Positions 27,623-36,548 are shown, counted from the stretch's first letter. The stretch: 64,000 nucleotides of DNA from CAG-273 sp964618105 (GCA_964618105.1 CAZUAJ010000001.1:1-64000), one strand, 5' to 3'. Notes: a model not told the origin generated them from the letters alone. Numbers and translations: made by a program.

Positions 27623-28357
27623 TTAGAAAATTCTACTCACATCATTATACGTAACTAAAATAGAAAGTCCAATTAAAAGAGCAAAACCAGCCATTTGAAT
27701 GGAAATCTCAAACTTTTCACTTAAAGGTTTCCTTCTAATTGCCTCTATAATTAAAAGTACAACTTTTCCGCCATCAAGTGGTGGAAATGGCAATAAATTT
27801 GTAAAGCCTAGTGAAATAGAAACTACTGCTAAAATATATATAAATTCTGCAAAGCCTGTAGTTTGTGCTACTATTTCGCCTATTCCAACTGGTCCAACCA
27901 TCTGATCAATTGTTACATTGCCTGTAAATAGCATTTTAATGCTATCTATAAGTGAAAATGCAAATTCTACTGTCATAGATAATGCAACTGATACATTTCT
28001 TTTAATACAAATTACTAAAATAAAATATACCACTAAAGCAAATATAATATTTACTAATCCGCCTGCTACTACAATTGCTATTCTTTTAGGGATACTTGCT
28101 TTAGTAAAAGAACCTTCATTTTCTGAATGTTCTTCTTCCCCTTCCATGTTTACAAAACCACCTAACGGAATTAACCTTAATGCATATTTAGTTTCTTTTT
28201 CTTGTTTTTGCCATATTGTTGGTCCAAATCCAATAGCAAATTCATTTACTTTTACTTTGCATAGTTTCGCTACTGTAAAATGTCCGCCTTCATGTATTAA
28301 TACAAGAAATCCTAATATAAACACAATTTTTAATATTGTTATAATTACAGAAACCAA
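27623..28357 (-). CDS. RseP-like site-2 protease lacking the PDZ domain
   Basis: Intramembrane zinc metalloprotease of family M50B. TTG start with GGAGAG 8 bp upstream. The HExxH motif is HEGGH (22-26), and the second zinc ligand lies in NLLPFPPLDGG (187-197, D195). Four membrane segments are visible. RseP/RasP proteins are usually 340-430 residues with one or more PDZ domains between the second and third helices. Here that region is only about 15-25 residues (118-145), so the protein has just 244. It is in frame with no sign of a deletion scar. Position between cdsA and polC is the standard one for rseP. Confidence 0.85.
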   Translation of the reverse strand: MVSVIITILKIVFILGFLVLIHEGGHFTVAKLCKVKVNEFAIGFGPTIWQKQEKETKYALRLIPLGGFVNMEGEEEHSENEGSFTKASIPKRIAIVVAGGLVNIIFALVVYFILVICIKRNVSVALSMTVEFAFSLIDSIKMLFTGNVTIDQMVGPVGIGEIVAQTTGFAEFIYILAVVSISLGFTNLLPFPPLDGGKVVLLIIEAIRRKPLSEKFEISIQMAGFALLIGLSILVTYNDVSRIF

Positions 28358-28383
28358 TAATTTTCTCTCCTTTTTATGACTAA

Positions 28384-29196
28384 TTATAGTAGCATGAACA
28401 AAAAGTATGCGAATGGTGCAGCAAATATAACACTATCTATTCTATCTAACATTCCACCATGTCCAGGAATTAAATTGCTAAAATCTTTAATACCAGTATA
28501 TCTTTTTATACTTGATGCTGCTAAGTCACCAATTTGGCTTAATATGCTTAATATACTTGTTATAATTGCGACACTTAAATAGTTAAATTCTATGCTAAAT
28601 ACATATTTGCATACAATACTATATAATATTGCTATTATAACTGCTCCTAAAATTCCACCAATACAGCCTTCTATTGTTTTTTTAGGGCTTATTTCTGTAA
28701 AGTGATGTTTGCCAATTGATTTTCCAACAACATAAGCAAATATGTCTGTTCCCCATGCTGCAAAAAATACAAACCATATTAGCAATTTTCCATGTTCTAA
28801 ATTTTCATGTATAACAGAAAGATATATTAGGAATATAACTATATAAAATATTCCAAAAAAAGTAACTGCTATATCTATTATATTAACTTTTAAATTTTTT
28901 ATTATAACATACAAAAATAAAATTGCTAAAGTTATTGGTAATAACAGTCCTATTGTTTTTACCGTCCATTCCTTTGGTATTACATGAATTAATGAAACCA
29001 TTGCTGCTAATATATATCCCACCCAAGTAATTGGATTTGCCTTTTCACTTGTACGAAATGCTTTGTAAAATTCATGTAAACACATAATGGCTAATATTGC
29101 TATTGCTACATCAACTACATATTTATTACCTAAAATTAATATAGCTGCAGCTACTGGAAATAGAACTAGTCCTGATACAACTCTTTTTACGTTCAT
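28384..29196 (-). CDS. cdsA: phosphatidate cytidylyltransferase
   Basis: Polytopic membrane enzyme making CDP-diacylglycerol from phosphatidic acid and CTP, the branch point of phospholipid synthesis. 270 residues with about eight membrane segments. The family signature is SQIGDLAASSIKR followed by GIKDFSNLIPGHGGMLDRID near the C-terminus, with the catalytic Asp residues in DLAASSIKR and GGMLDRID. AAAGGA ribosome site. Directly downstream of uppS, as in most Bacillota. Confidence 0.96.
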   Translation of the reverse strand: MNVKRVVSGLVLFPVAAAILILGNKYVVDVAIAILAIMCLHEFYKAFRTSEKANPITWVGYILAAMVSLIHVIPKEWTVKTIGLLLPITLAILFLYVIIKNLKVNIIDIAVTFFGIFYIVIFLIYLSVIHENLEHGKLLIWFVFFAAWGTDIFAYVVGKSIGKHHFTEISPKKTIEGCIGGILGAVIIAILYSIVCKYVFSIEFNYLSVAIITSILSILSQIGDLAASSIKRYTGIKDFSNLIPGHGGMLDRIDSVIFAAPFAYFLFMLL

Positions 29197-29275
29197 ATTA
29201 TTTTTTCCTTTCTCGCTTTGCTTGAGAGCATATATAGTTATGAAAGTTTATATTTCTTTCAAACTTATCCTTTTA

Positions 29276-29983
29276 TTATTTACCACCAAATTTACGATTT
29301 CTATTTTCAAATATTTGTATTGCATCATCTAAATCTTGTTCTGTAAAATCTGGCCAATATTTTTGTACAAAATAAAATTCTGTATAAGCAAGTTGCCATA
29401 AAAGGAAATTGCTCAATCTTTGTTCTCCACTTGTACGAATTAATAAATCTGGTTCTAATTGTCCTGCAGTATAAAGTGAGTTTGAAATTGTTTCTTCATT
29501 AATATCTTCAACATTTATTTTATTTTCTATTACATCTTGAGATATTTTTTGAACTGCTCTTACAATTTCATCTCTTCCACCATAATTAAATGCAATATTT
29601 AAAACTAAGCCTGTATTATTTTTTGTTTTTTCTAATATTTTGTTTATACTTTTTTGAAGGCCTGAATCTAATTTTGATACATCCCCTAATATATTTATTT
29701 TTATATTATCAAAATCATTACTTGTTAAAAATTCTTCTAAATATTTTTGAAGTAAAATCATTAATGCACCAATTTCGTCCTTAGTTCTTTTCCAATTTTC
29801 TGTTGAAAAAGCATAAACCGTCAAATATTTTATTCCAAGCTTATTTGCATATTTAGCAATTTTTTTTAGTGTTTCGGCACCTTGTTTATGCCCTAATCTG
29901 TAATCTAATCCTTGCTCTTTAGCCCATCTACGGTTACCATCCATAATAATGGCAATATGCTTTAGTAATAATTCATTTTCCAT
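29276..29983 (-). CDS. uppS: isoprenyl transferase (undecaprenyl diphosphate synthase)
   Basis: Cis-prenyltransferase that makes the C55 lipid carrier for peptidoglycan and other wall polymers. 235 residues, normal length. IAIIMDGNRRWAKE holds the catalytic Asp of region I, YLTVYAFSTENWKR is region III, and LLIRTSGEQRLSNFLLWQ with the following YTEFYF pattern is region V. AAGGAA ribosome site. Lies between frr and cdsA. Confidence 0.97.
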   Translation of the reverse strand: MENELLLKHIAIIMDGNRRWAKEQGLDYRLGHKQGAETLKKIAKYANKLGIKYLTVYAFSTENWKRTKDEIGALMILLQKYLEEFLTSNDFDNIKINILGDVSKLDSGLQKSINKILEKTKNNTGLVLNIAFNYGGRDEIVRAVQKISQDVIENKINVEDINEETISNSLYTAGQLEPDLLIRTSGEQRLSNFLLWQLAYTEFYFVQKYWPDFTEQDLDDAIQIFENRNRKFGGK

Positions 29984-30101
29984 ATTATTTTTTCATTCCT
30001 TTTTATATAATTTCGGTTACAATTTTAAAAATAATCAGTACATTAGAGTACAAAATTATACTTTAGCTTTATATTGTTTTTAGTAAAGCAAATTTAGAAT
30101 T

Positions 30102-30650
30102 TTATATATTTATAATTTCTTTTTCTTTTTTATCTAGTAAAGCATCAACTTCTTCAACTTTTTTGTCTGTTAATTTTTGAATTTCATTTTCTTCATTTTT
30201 TAAGTCATCTTCTGTTATTTCAGATTTTTTTTGCATTGCTTTGGCTTCGTCAATTGCATCTCTTCTTATTGCTCTTATTGCAACTTTAGCATCTTCAGCT
30301 AATTTTCTAATATCTTTTACAAGTTCTTTTCTTCTTTCTTCATTTAATTCTGGAAAGTTTAATCTTATTGATTTTCCATCATTATTTGGATTAATTCCAA
30401 TATCTGATTTTAATATTGCTTTTTCAATTTCTTTTAAAATACTTGCATCCCAAGGTTGAATTAAAATTGTTCTAGCTTCTGGTACAGAAATACCTGCTAC
30501 TTGATTTATTGGTGTTGGAACACCATAATAATCAACCGTAATTTTATTTAATATTGCAGGATTTGCTCTACCTGCTCTAATTTCTGATAAATTTTCTTCA
30601 AAAACACTTATTGTTTTATTCATTTTTTCTTCATACATATTATTTAACAT
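30102..30650 (-). CDS. frr: ribosome recycling factor
   Basis: Splits post-termination ribosomes with EF-G. 182 residues with the RRF fold: helical arms (about 1-30 and 104-182) around a small beta domain (about 31-103). Signatures are LSEIRAGRANPAIL, VPTPINQVA, ILIQPWDASILKEIEKAI and IRLNFPELNEERRKELVK. Ribosome site GGGAG before ATG 30650. Follows pyrH by 26 bp, clearly co-transcribed. Confidence 0.97.
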   Translation of the reverse strand: MLNNMYEEKMNKTISVFEENLSEIRAGRANPAILNKITVDYYGVPTPINQVAGISVPEARTILIQPWDASILKEIEKAILKSDIGINPNNDGKSIRLNFPELNEERRKELVKDIRKLAEDAKVAIRAIRRDAIDEAKAMQKKSEITEDDLKNEENEIQKLTDKKVEEVDALLDKKEKEIINI

Positions 30651-30676
30651 AACTTTTTTCTCCCTTTAATTTATTA

Positions 30677-31390
30677 TTATTTATTTCCAACAAAAGTACC
30701 TACCTTTTCCCCTTTAATTGCCTTTAGCATATTTTCAGGTTCATCAAGTGCAAATACTATAAGTGGTATATTATTATCTTTGCATAATGATATTGCTGTT
30801 GAATCCATTACTTTTAAATTTCTATTTAATACATCCATATATGTAATTTCATCAAATTTAACTGCATTTGGATTTATTTTTGGATCATCCGAATATACTC
30901 CATCAATTGTTTTGCCAACTAATATTGCATTTGCTCCAATTTCTGCTGCTCTTAGAGCTGCAGCTGTATCTGTTGTAAAAAATGGACTTCCAATTCCACC
31001 ACTAAATATAACTACTTTACCATTTTCTAAATGTTTCTCAGCTTTTCTTTTCACATATTGTTCTGCAATTGTTCTCATTTCAATTGCTGTTTGGAGTCTA
31101 GCAGGAACGCCCTTTGCTTCTAATGTATCTTGTAATGCCAAACCATTCATACAAGTTGCAAGCATACCCATGTAATCTGATGTTGTTCTGTCCATATTAT
31201 GTCCATTTTTTCCTCTCCAAAAGTTTCCACCACCAACAACAATTGCAACTTCTACACCTAGTTCAACAAGTTCTTTTATTCTGTCACATACATTGTTTAT
31301 TGTTTCAGCATTTACTCCGTGTTTTGTTTCTCCCGCAAGTGCTTCTCCACTAAGTTTTAATAGCACTCTTTTATACTTTAATTCGGCCAA
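30677..31390 (-). CDS. pyrH: UMP kinase
   Basis: Hexameric bacterial UMP kinase of the amino-acid-kinase fold; it makes UDP from UMP. 237 residues. Motifs are LLKLSGEALAG, VVGGGNFWRG, TSDYMGMLATCMNGLAL, FSGGIGSPFFTTDTAAALRA and MDSTAISLCKDNNIPLIVF. The start is TTG at 31390; AAGGAG lies about 11 bp upstream and no ATG is nearby in frame. It is the first gene of the pyrH-frr-uppS-cdsA-rseP-polC series. The usual preceding tsf and rpsB are replaced by a divergent sortase gene, so the promoter must lie in 31391-31530. Confidence 0.96.
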   Translation of the reverse strand: MAELKYKRVLLKLSGEALAGETKHGVNAETINNVCDRIKELVELGVEVAIVVGGGNFWRGKNGHNMDRTTSDYMGMLATCMNGLALQDTLEAKGVPARLQTAIEMRTIAEQYVKRKAEKHLENGKVVIFSGGIGSPFFTTDTAAALRAAEIGANAILVGKTIDGVYSDDPKINPNAVKFDEITYMDVLNRNLKVMDSTAISLCKDNNIPLIVFALDEPENMLKAIKGEKVGTFVGNK

Positions 31391-31533
31391 ATATTAACAC
31401 TCTCCTTAATACTAAATTTATATGCTCTATTCTATCATAGTTTGTTTCCTTTTACATCTTTTTTTAAAAAAATTTTATAAAAAACTGTATTTTTTGTTAA
31501 CTATATACCAATAATAATTAAAAAGGTGATATG

Positions 31534-32235
31534 ATGAATCAAATTTTAGATAAAAAAAACATTTTTAGTTCTAACATATATGTAGAATTTGGTAATGATA
31601 TATTTGAAATTCCCTATGATGAAACAAAAAAAATGTTCAAACTCAAACAATATATAAAGAAAAATAAGTATAAAATTCAATTCATTTTTTCTTTTTGTAT
31701 AGCATTATTATTTTTTTTAATTTTATCATTAAATATAATAAAGTCAAACTTTCAAGAAAAAATTTCAAAAAAATTACTTGCCAATTACAAATTAACTACA
31801 CTATATCAAAGTTCTTCTAATAAAAATGTCAATACTGATAATTATTCCCCATTTGTTATAGGTATAATTAAAATTAATAAAATCGACCTAAATTATCCTA
31901 TTTTATCTCAAACTAATGAAGAACTATTAAAAATTTCTGTATGTAAATTTGCAGGACCATTTCCAAATGAAATAGGAAATCTTTGCATTGTTGGTCACAA
32001 TTATATTAATAACAACTTTTTTAGTAGACTAAATGAACTTTCAATTGGAGATTCCATAGAAATTTATGACTTAAACGGTAACAAAATGCTATATGTAATA
32101 TATCAAAAAAAAGAAGTTGATTCTACTGATTTAAGTTGTACTAGCCAAAATACAGCAAATCAAAAAATTATTACACTTATAACTTGTAGTAATACAAATA
32201 ACTCTAAAAGATTAATTATAAAAGCAAAAAAATAA
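31534..32235 (+). CDS. sortase
   Basis: Membrane-anchored cysteine transpeptidase that attaches LPXTG-type proteins to the wall. 233 residues from ATG 31534. AAAGGTG gives better spacing to this codon than to ATG 31531. One membrane helix is at about 48-68. The catalytic triad is H155 (VGHNY), C218 (TLITCS) and R226 (SKRLII). The catalytic domain is about 130 residues; I cannot assign the class firmly, although size and layout suit class D or a related clade. It converges on a small LPQTG protein gene, its obvious substrate. Confidence 0.88.
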   Translation: MNQILDKKNIFSSNIYVEFGNDIFEIPYDETKKMFKLKQYIKKNKYKIQFIFSFCIALLFFLILSLNIIKSNFQEKISKKLLANYKLTTLYQSSSNKNVNTDNYSPFVIGIIKINKIDLNYPILSQTNEELLKISVCKFAGPFPNEIGNLCIVGHNYINNNFFSRLNELSIGDSIEIYDLNGNKMLYVIYQKKEVDSTDLSCTSQNTANQKIITLITCSNTNNSKRLIIKAKK

Positions 32236-32255
32236 GAAGATTTAATCTTCTTATT
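32231..32255. terminator. bidirectional terminator between sortase and LPQTG genes
   Basis: AATAAGAAGA / TCTTCTTATT with a 5-nt loop, A-rich on the left and T-rich on the right. It overlaps the sortase stop codon and serves both convergent genes. Confidence 0.75.
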
Positions 32256-32261
32256 TTAATA

Positions 32262-32624
32262 CTAAATACTTTTATATTTTCTAATTTTAATATATGCATA
32301 TATTGCAGATGCTATACAAACTGTTATAAATACAAAAAGTGTTGTGCTTTCTGCTACACCAGTTTGTGGTAATTTATTTTCTGCTGAAGTGTCTTTTAAA
32401 CTATTGTTTTCATTATTTGTATTTGCTTGATTATTAGTTTCTTCATTGTTTGATATTTCATTATTTCCTACATTATTTGTTTCGTTATTTTTCTCTTTTT
32501 CTGTATTTTCATCTATAATAAAATCAGCATCGTCAAAAGCCTTTACTGAAGAAACACTCAATGTAAAAAGCATAAGTACTGCTATAATCATAATAAATAC
32601 TATCATTATTTTTTTATTTTTCAT
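32262..32624 (-). CDS. small LPQTG wall-anchored protein
   Basis: 120 residues. Signal peptide (about 1-29: basic KNKK, hydrophobic core, cleavage near VKA-F). A short acidic stretch and an Asn/Glu/Thr-rich low-complexity spacer (about 40-82) follow, then the sorting signal LPQTG (about 85-89), a membrane helix and a basic tail IKIRKYKS. No folded domain is visible, so the exposed part after sorting is a flexible peptide of only about 55 residues. Convergent with the sortase gene. It could be a wall spacer, a surface polymer or a substrate-poor model partner; function unknown. Confidence 0.85.
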   Translation of the reverse strand: MKNKKIMIVFIMIIAVLMLFTLSVSSVKAFDDADFIIDENTEKEKNNETNNVGNNEISNNEETNNQANTNNENNSLKDTSAENKLPQTGVAESTTLFVFITVCIASAIYAYIKIRKYKSI

Positions 32625-32788
32625 ATTTTAAATCTCCTCTTCTTTAGATACATTTCTTATTTATATTATTATCTCTTTGTTTATAAAATAATATTCATTA
32701 ACTTACCTATAACATATTTTATACTCATATTTAATATTAGTCAAGTCTTTTTTGCTTTTTTTTGTATTTTTTTGTTTTTTTGCCATTT

Positions 32789-33880
32789 TTAGACATTAAA
32801 TCTAAATAAAACCACATCCCCATCTTGCATTACATATTCTTTACCTTCTGAACGCATTAATCCTTTTTCTTTAACTGCGTTCACAGACCCTTCTCGTATT
32901 AAGTCATTATACGAAACTACTTCTGCACGAATAAATCCTCTTTCAATGTCACTATGAATTTTCCCAGCAGCTTGTGGTGCTTTTGTTCCTTTTTTTATTG
33001 TCCATGCCCTTACTTCTGGTTCACCAGCAGTTAAAAAAGACATTAACCCCAACAAATCATAACTTGCCTTAATTACCATATCTAGCCCTGATTCTTTAAG
33101 TCCCAAAGCTTCTAACATTTCTTTTTGTTCATCATTAGATAAGCTAGCTAATTCTTCTTCAATTTTTACACAAAGTGAAATCACTTCTGCTCCTTGTTCT
33201 TTAGCATATTGTTTTACTGAATTTACACTTTCAGCACTATCAATATTATTCAATTGCTCTTCTGATACATTTGTAACATATAATATTGGTTTCATCGTAA
33301 GTAAAAAAGCATCTTTTACTATTTCTTTTTCTTCCGCTGAAAAATCCAAAGTTTGAGCCAATTTTCCTTCTTCTAATGCTTTTTTTATTTTTTCAAAAAC
33401 ATCAAGTTCTTCTTGATATTTCTTTTCTGCTTTTATTTTCTTTTTTGCAGTATCAATTCTTTTTTCAACCGTTTCCAAGTCTGCAAATATAAGCTCAAGA
33501 TTTATTGTTTCAATATCACGAATTGGATCTATACTTCCGTCTACATGCACTATATTAGAATTTTCAAAACATCTAACAACTTCAACTATACTGTCAACTT
33601 CACGTATGTGTGATAAAAATTTATTTCCAAGTCCTTCCCCATGACTTGCACCTTTTACTAGTCCCGCAATATCCACAAATTCTATAACAGCAGGCGTAAC
33701 TTTTTGCGGATTATAAATTTCTGCTAACCTTGTTAGTCTTTCATCAGGGACTGCAACCACACCAACATTAGGCTCTATAGTACAAAAAGGATAATTTGCA
33801 CATTCTGCTCCTGCTTTTGTTATTGCATTAAATAAAGTACTTTTACCTACATTTGGTAGTCCAACTATTCCCATCTTCAT
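32789..33880 (-). CDS. ychF: Obg-family ATPase YchF
   Basis: Universally conserved P-loop protein of the Obg/OLA1 group that prefers ATP and associates with ribosomes. 363 residues from ATG 33880, which has GGAGGA 8 bp upstream; the frame extends to 33925 without a ribosome site. The G1 motif is GLPNVGKSTLFNAIT, with a switch region and DIAGLVKGASHGEGLGNKFL, and the G4 equivalent is NVSEEQL rather than NKxD, as expected for YchF. A coiled-coil arm (about 125-200) and a C-terminal TGS domain with EGKEYVMQDGDVVLFRFNV are present. Confidence 0.96.
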   Translation of the reverse strand: MKMGIVGLPNVGKSTLFNAITKAGAECANYPFCTIEPNVGVVAVPDERLTRLAEIYNPQKVTPAVIEFVDIAGLVKGASHGEGLGNKFLSHIREVDSIVEVVRCFENSNIVHVDGSIDPIRDIETINLELIFADLETVEKRIDTAKKKIKAEKKYQEELDVFEKIKKALEEGKLAQTLDFSAEEKEIVKDAFLLTMKPILYVTNVSEEQLNNIDSAESVNSVKQYAKEQGAEVISLCVKIEEELASLSNDEQKEMLEALGLKESGLDMVIKASYDLLGLMSFLTAGEPEVRAWTIKKGTKAPQAAGKIHSDIERGFIRAEVVSYNDLIREGSVNAVKEKGLMRSEGKEYVMQDGDVVLFRFNV

Positions 33881-34226
33881 ATATAATTCCTCCATATCTT
33901 TTATAACGCAAACATATTTTAGCATATTTTTCTAAAAATGTATATAAAAAATTACAAAAGGAAACATTTTTAATGAATGTTTCCTTTTATTTTACTAGAG
34001 TGAACGTCGTAGTTATCTACAGCTGTTTTCTCTCTTAACGATTGATACAAATATCAATCAAGTTATTTTTACTTTAACATAAAATTTATATTTTTACAAG
34101 TAGTTTATTAGAAATCACTAACAAATTTTAGAAATGGTTAAGAAATTTAATAATCTATTGTAAAAATAAAGTAGTAATGATAAAATACAATTATATTGTA
34201 GAAATATAGTAAAAGGGGGTGAAAAA
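33881..34226 (-). other. gene-free region with a minus-strand terminator
   Basis: A perfect 13-bp hairpin (AAAAGGAAACATT, 33956-33968 and 33976-33988) is followed on the minus strand by a U-rich run, i.e. it ends a leftward transcript for which no gene is visible. Upstream of it (34000-34070) are two small hairpins: GTAG/CTAC around 34010-34021 and GATTGATA/TATCAATC around 34041-34059. This could be a short RNA of roughly 100-130 nt or the leader of ychF. I recognise no riboswitch class. Confidence 0.35.
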
Positions 34227-35126
34227 ATGGACTATATTGAGAATACTGATACACAATCTGTTGGAAAATTTACAAAGAAATTTATAGCAAACTATATTAT
34301 TGGTGCAATTCTAATTGGTGTAATTGTTGGCATTATTAGTGAAATTCTGTCAACATTTTTACCTACACAACTACAATCAATTGTTAACTTTTTACTAACT
34401 ATTTTGGGATTTTGGAAGATAAGTTCATCAGCAGTAGAAACTAGTTTGAAAGAAGTAAATATAAATTCAGACAATCTTAATAAGATTTTAAAAAATATTT
34501 TTATTTTTCTAATTGTTTTATTAGTAATAAATATTTCATTTACATATATATCATTTAAGTTTTCAACTCGTATTTTATCAAGTTTAGCTAATGCTTTAAC
34601 TATAAACTTGATTATAAATATAGTTGTAATGATAATACAATATGTAATTATAATGTTGTTCTGTAAGAATAAATTAGAAGAAGTAGTGCTAGGAAAAGAA
34701 ACAAATAAAACTTTATATATAGTGCTTTTAGTAATTGCTGTTATAATTTTATGTTCAAGTATAATTTTCAACAACAATAATAATAATTCAACTAATAAAG
34801 CAGATGGAGAAAATTCATCAATAAGTTCTAAATATACAAATGCTGACTGGAAAAAATATTATTTATCAAGCATTTCTTCAACTGTTGATGAGAAAATAGC
34901 TACAATTGATGTGCATTTTAGAAATGATACAGAAAAAAACTATAAAGCTGTAAAAGTAATTTGTACTGTTTATAATAAAAAAGACAATTCAATTATTGGA
35001 GAAAAAGAAATTATTTTTGAAGATGTGGAAACTGGACTTAATTTTGAATATATAAAAGTACCTCTTACAAAGAGTGTTGGAAATAATTTTTCAGTTGAAA
35101 CAGAAGCTTATGTACTAGAGAATTAA
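34227..35126 (+). CDS. multi-pass membrane protein with extracytoplasmic C-terminal domain
   Basis: 299 residues. About five hydrophobic segments (about 22-45, 50-70, 91-115, 130-150, 165-185), then an Asn-rich linker (NNNNNNSTNKADG) and a beta-rich domain of about 90 residues (IATIDVHFRNDTEKNYKAVKV, then KEIIFEDVETG). That domain resembles the FxLYD-type domains of secreted Bacillota proteins. No characterised homologue recognised. Very strong ribosome site AGGGGGTG. It stands alone, convergent with the next gene, at the start of the accessory region. Confidence 0.6.
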   Translation: MDYIENTDTQSVGKFTKKFIANYIIGAILIGVIVGIISEILSTFLPTQLQSIVNFLLTILGFWKISSSAVETSLKEVNINSDNLNKILKNIFIFLIVLLVINISFTYISFKFSTRILSSLANALTINLIINIVVMIIQYVIIMLFCKNKLEEVVLGKETNKTLYIVLLVIAVIILCSSIIFNNNNNNSTNKADGENSSISSKYTNADWKKYYLSSISSTVDEKIATIDVHFRNDTEKNYKAVKVICTVYNKKDNSIIGEKEIIFEDVETGLNFEYIKVPLTKSVGNNFSVETEAYVLEN

Positions 35127-35133
35127 ATATTAT

Positions 35134-35178
35134 AAAAATAGCATTGTCATACTAAAAAGTATTGACAATACTATTTTT
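35134..35178. terminator. bidirectional terminator between convergent membrane-protein genes
   Basis: Imperfect stem AAAAATAGCATTGTCATAC / GTATTGACAATACTATTTTT, followed by T-rich sequence on the plus strand and A-rich sequence on the other side. Confidence 0.7.
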
Positions 35179-35182
35179 GTTT

Positions 35183-36223
35183 TTAATATATATTATTAGA
35201 TTTAAGTTCTTCAATAATAAATTTATTTGTATTGATTGTAGCTATAATAGAATTACAACTATTTATAATATTTTCTTCGTCAAATTCACTTTTTATATTA
35301 AAGTCTAAAAAGTCTTTATCGTGTAATCTAATACAAATTTTATTTTGAAAAATGTTTACTTCTAAATTTATATTCTTTTTAGCTAATTCAACGAAACAAG
35401 CTAACATCCTATTAGAACAATATTTATTTAATAATTCAGGATTATCAGTTTCTATTTCATAATATTGGTTAAATTCTTCATTAGATGATTGTATTGCATT
35501 TTTCAATTTTAAACTATCTAATTTTCTATTACGTATTTTTATAGATATTGGAATATTAAAAGTAAGTGTATAAATACTTGCTATTCCACAGAATAATGTA
35601 GTATACCAATAACCATAAGCACCCCCATCTTTAAATTTTGAATGAACTTTTGACATAATTAAATTTGTATTACTGTTTAATTTAATATTATCTGTTGAAA
35701 CATACGCTTCATGACTATTTGAAAATCCCATACTTTCATAAAGTTCTTGAGACATGCCATAACTATGATCATATTGGCTATTAGGAATTACATATTCAAT
35801 TATAGGCTTACATATTCTTTCACAAAATATATCATTATATTCTTCCTTATCTTCAGTAGAATTTTTTACCCAATGATTTCTTTGTATGGTTCTTCTAGGT
35901 CTTATTACTACTTGGTATATAAAAAAAATAATAACAATTACCATAGAAAAAGGTATTAAAATCTTAAACATAAACGTTAAAGAAGCTTGTCCTGATTTAT
36001 AATCTGGTGTCATATCACTAATCATAAATTTTATCATTAAGATAATTAAAAGAAAAGTTATTATCTCTATAGCAATTTTTAACAAACTACGTGAAACTAT
36101 AGATTTAGCAACAGAAACATTATTGCTAGTTTTTTCTTCTTTTACTTCTTTTTTCTTTCCTTCTAATAATTGATAATTTTGATTATACAATTTTTGATAT
36201 AATTCTCTTATTTTTTCTGACAT
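35183..36223 (-). CDS. DUF3137-like membrane protein
   Basis: 346 residues. A basic helical N-terminus (1-40), two membrane helices (about 48-68 and 85-106), and a soluble domain with ICKPIIEYVIPNSQYDHS, YESMGFSNSHEAYVSTDNI and a GAYGYWYTTLFCGIAS segment. This resembles DUF3137 proteins (two N-terminal helices, then a domain that opens with a F-x-Y-x-P pattern and contains SEV/SKV and F-x-G-x-F repeats). No function is known. GGAGGT ribosome site. Possibly part of the accessory island. Confidence 0.5.
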   Translation of the reverse strand: MSEKIRELYQKLYNQNYQLLEGKKKEVKEEKTSNNVSVAKSIVSRSLLKIAIEIITFLLIILMIKFMISDMTPDYKSGQASLTFMFKILIPFSMVIVIIFFIYQVVIRPRRTIQRNHWVKNSTEDKEEYNDIFCERICKPIIEYVIPNSQYDHSYGMSQELYESMGFSNSHEAYVSTDNIKLNSNTNLIMSKVHSKFKDGGAYGYWYTTLFCGIASIYTLTFNIPISIKIRNRKLDSLKLKNAIQSSNEEFNQYYEIETDNPELLNKYCSNRMLACFVELAKKNINLEVNIFQNKICIRLHDKDFLDFNIKSEFDEENIINSCNSIIATINTNKFIIEELKSNNIY

Positions 36224-36501
36224 TTGTTACCTCCAAATTTAAAATGCTTTCTTTTTCTTCTTTTAGTTTGTTAATAATTTTATCTTTAGCAGATAATTCA
36301 CCTTTTAAATTATAAATTTCTTTATCTTTTATTGGTTCGAACAGAAACGTCGTTGGAGCGTTTGTCGTGGTTATTTGCGAAAAAACTCTCCAATATTTTC
36401 GTTCTTTAATCAACTGTAAATATATTTTATCATAATACTTTTAAAAAGTATACTCCCATATTAAAAAATTTCTTCAAATTTCTAGTTTTTTACAATTTTT
36501 A

Positions 36502-36548
36502 TGTTATAATATCTTTAGTTCTTGCAAATTGTGCAACAGATTGTTGCA
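36502..36548 (+). promoter_or_regulatory. extended -10 promoter and palindrome upstream of the PemK-like gene
   Basis: TGTTATAAT (36502-36510) is an extended -10; the -35 is weak. TGCAACA (36532-36538) and TGTTGCA (36542-36548) form a perfect 7-bp inverted repeat with a 3-nt spacer, placed in the predicted untranslated leader where a repressor or an RNA hairpin could act. Confidence 0.45.

Noticed and set aside
32745..32785. Poly-T run as terminator of ychF
   Set aside because: On the ychF strand the run is poly-A with no stable stem, so it cannot be an intrinsic terminator for that gene.
36183..36413. Minus-strand 76-codon frame beginning TTG with KERKYWRVFSQITTTNAPTT
   Set aside because: No ribosome site, overlaps the start of the DUF3137-like gene in another frame, and half of it lies in the GC-rich scar-like block. 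Kept only as a compositional finding.
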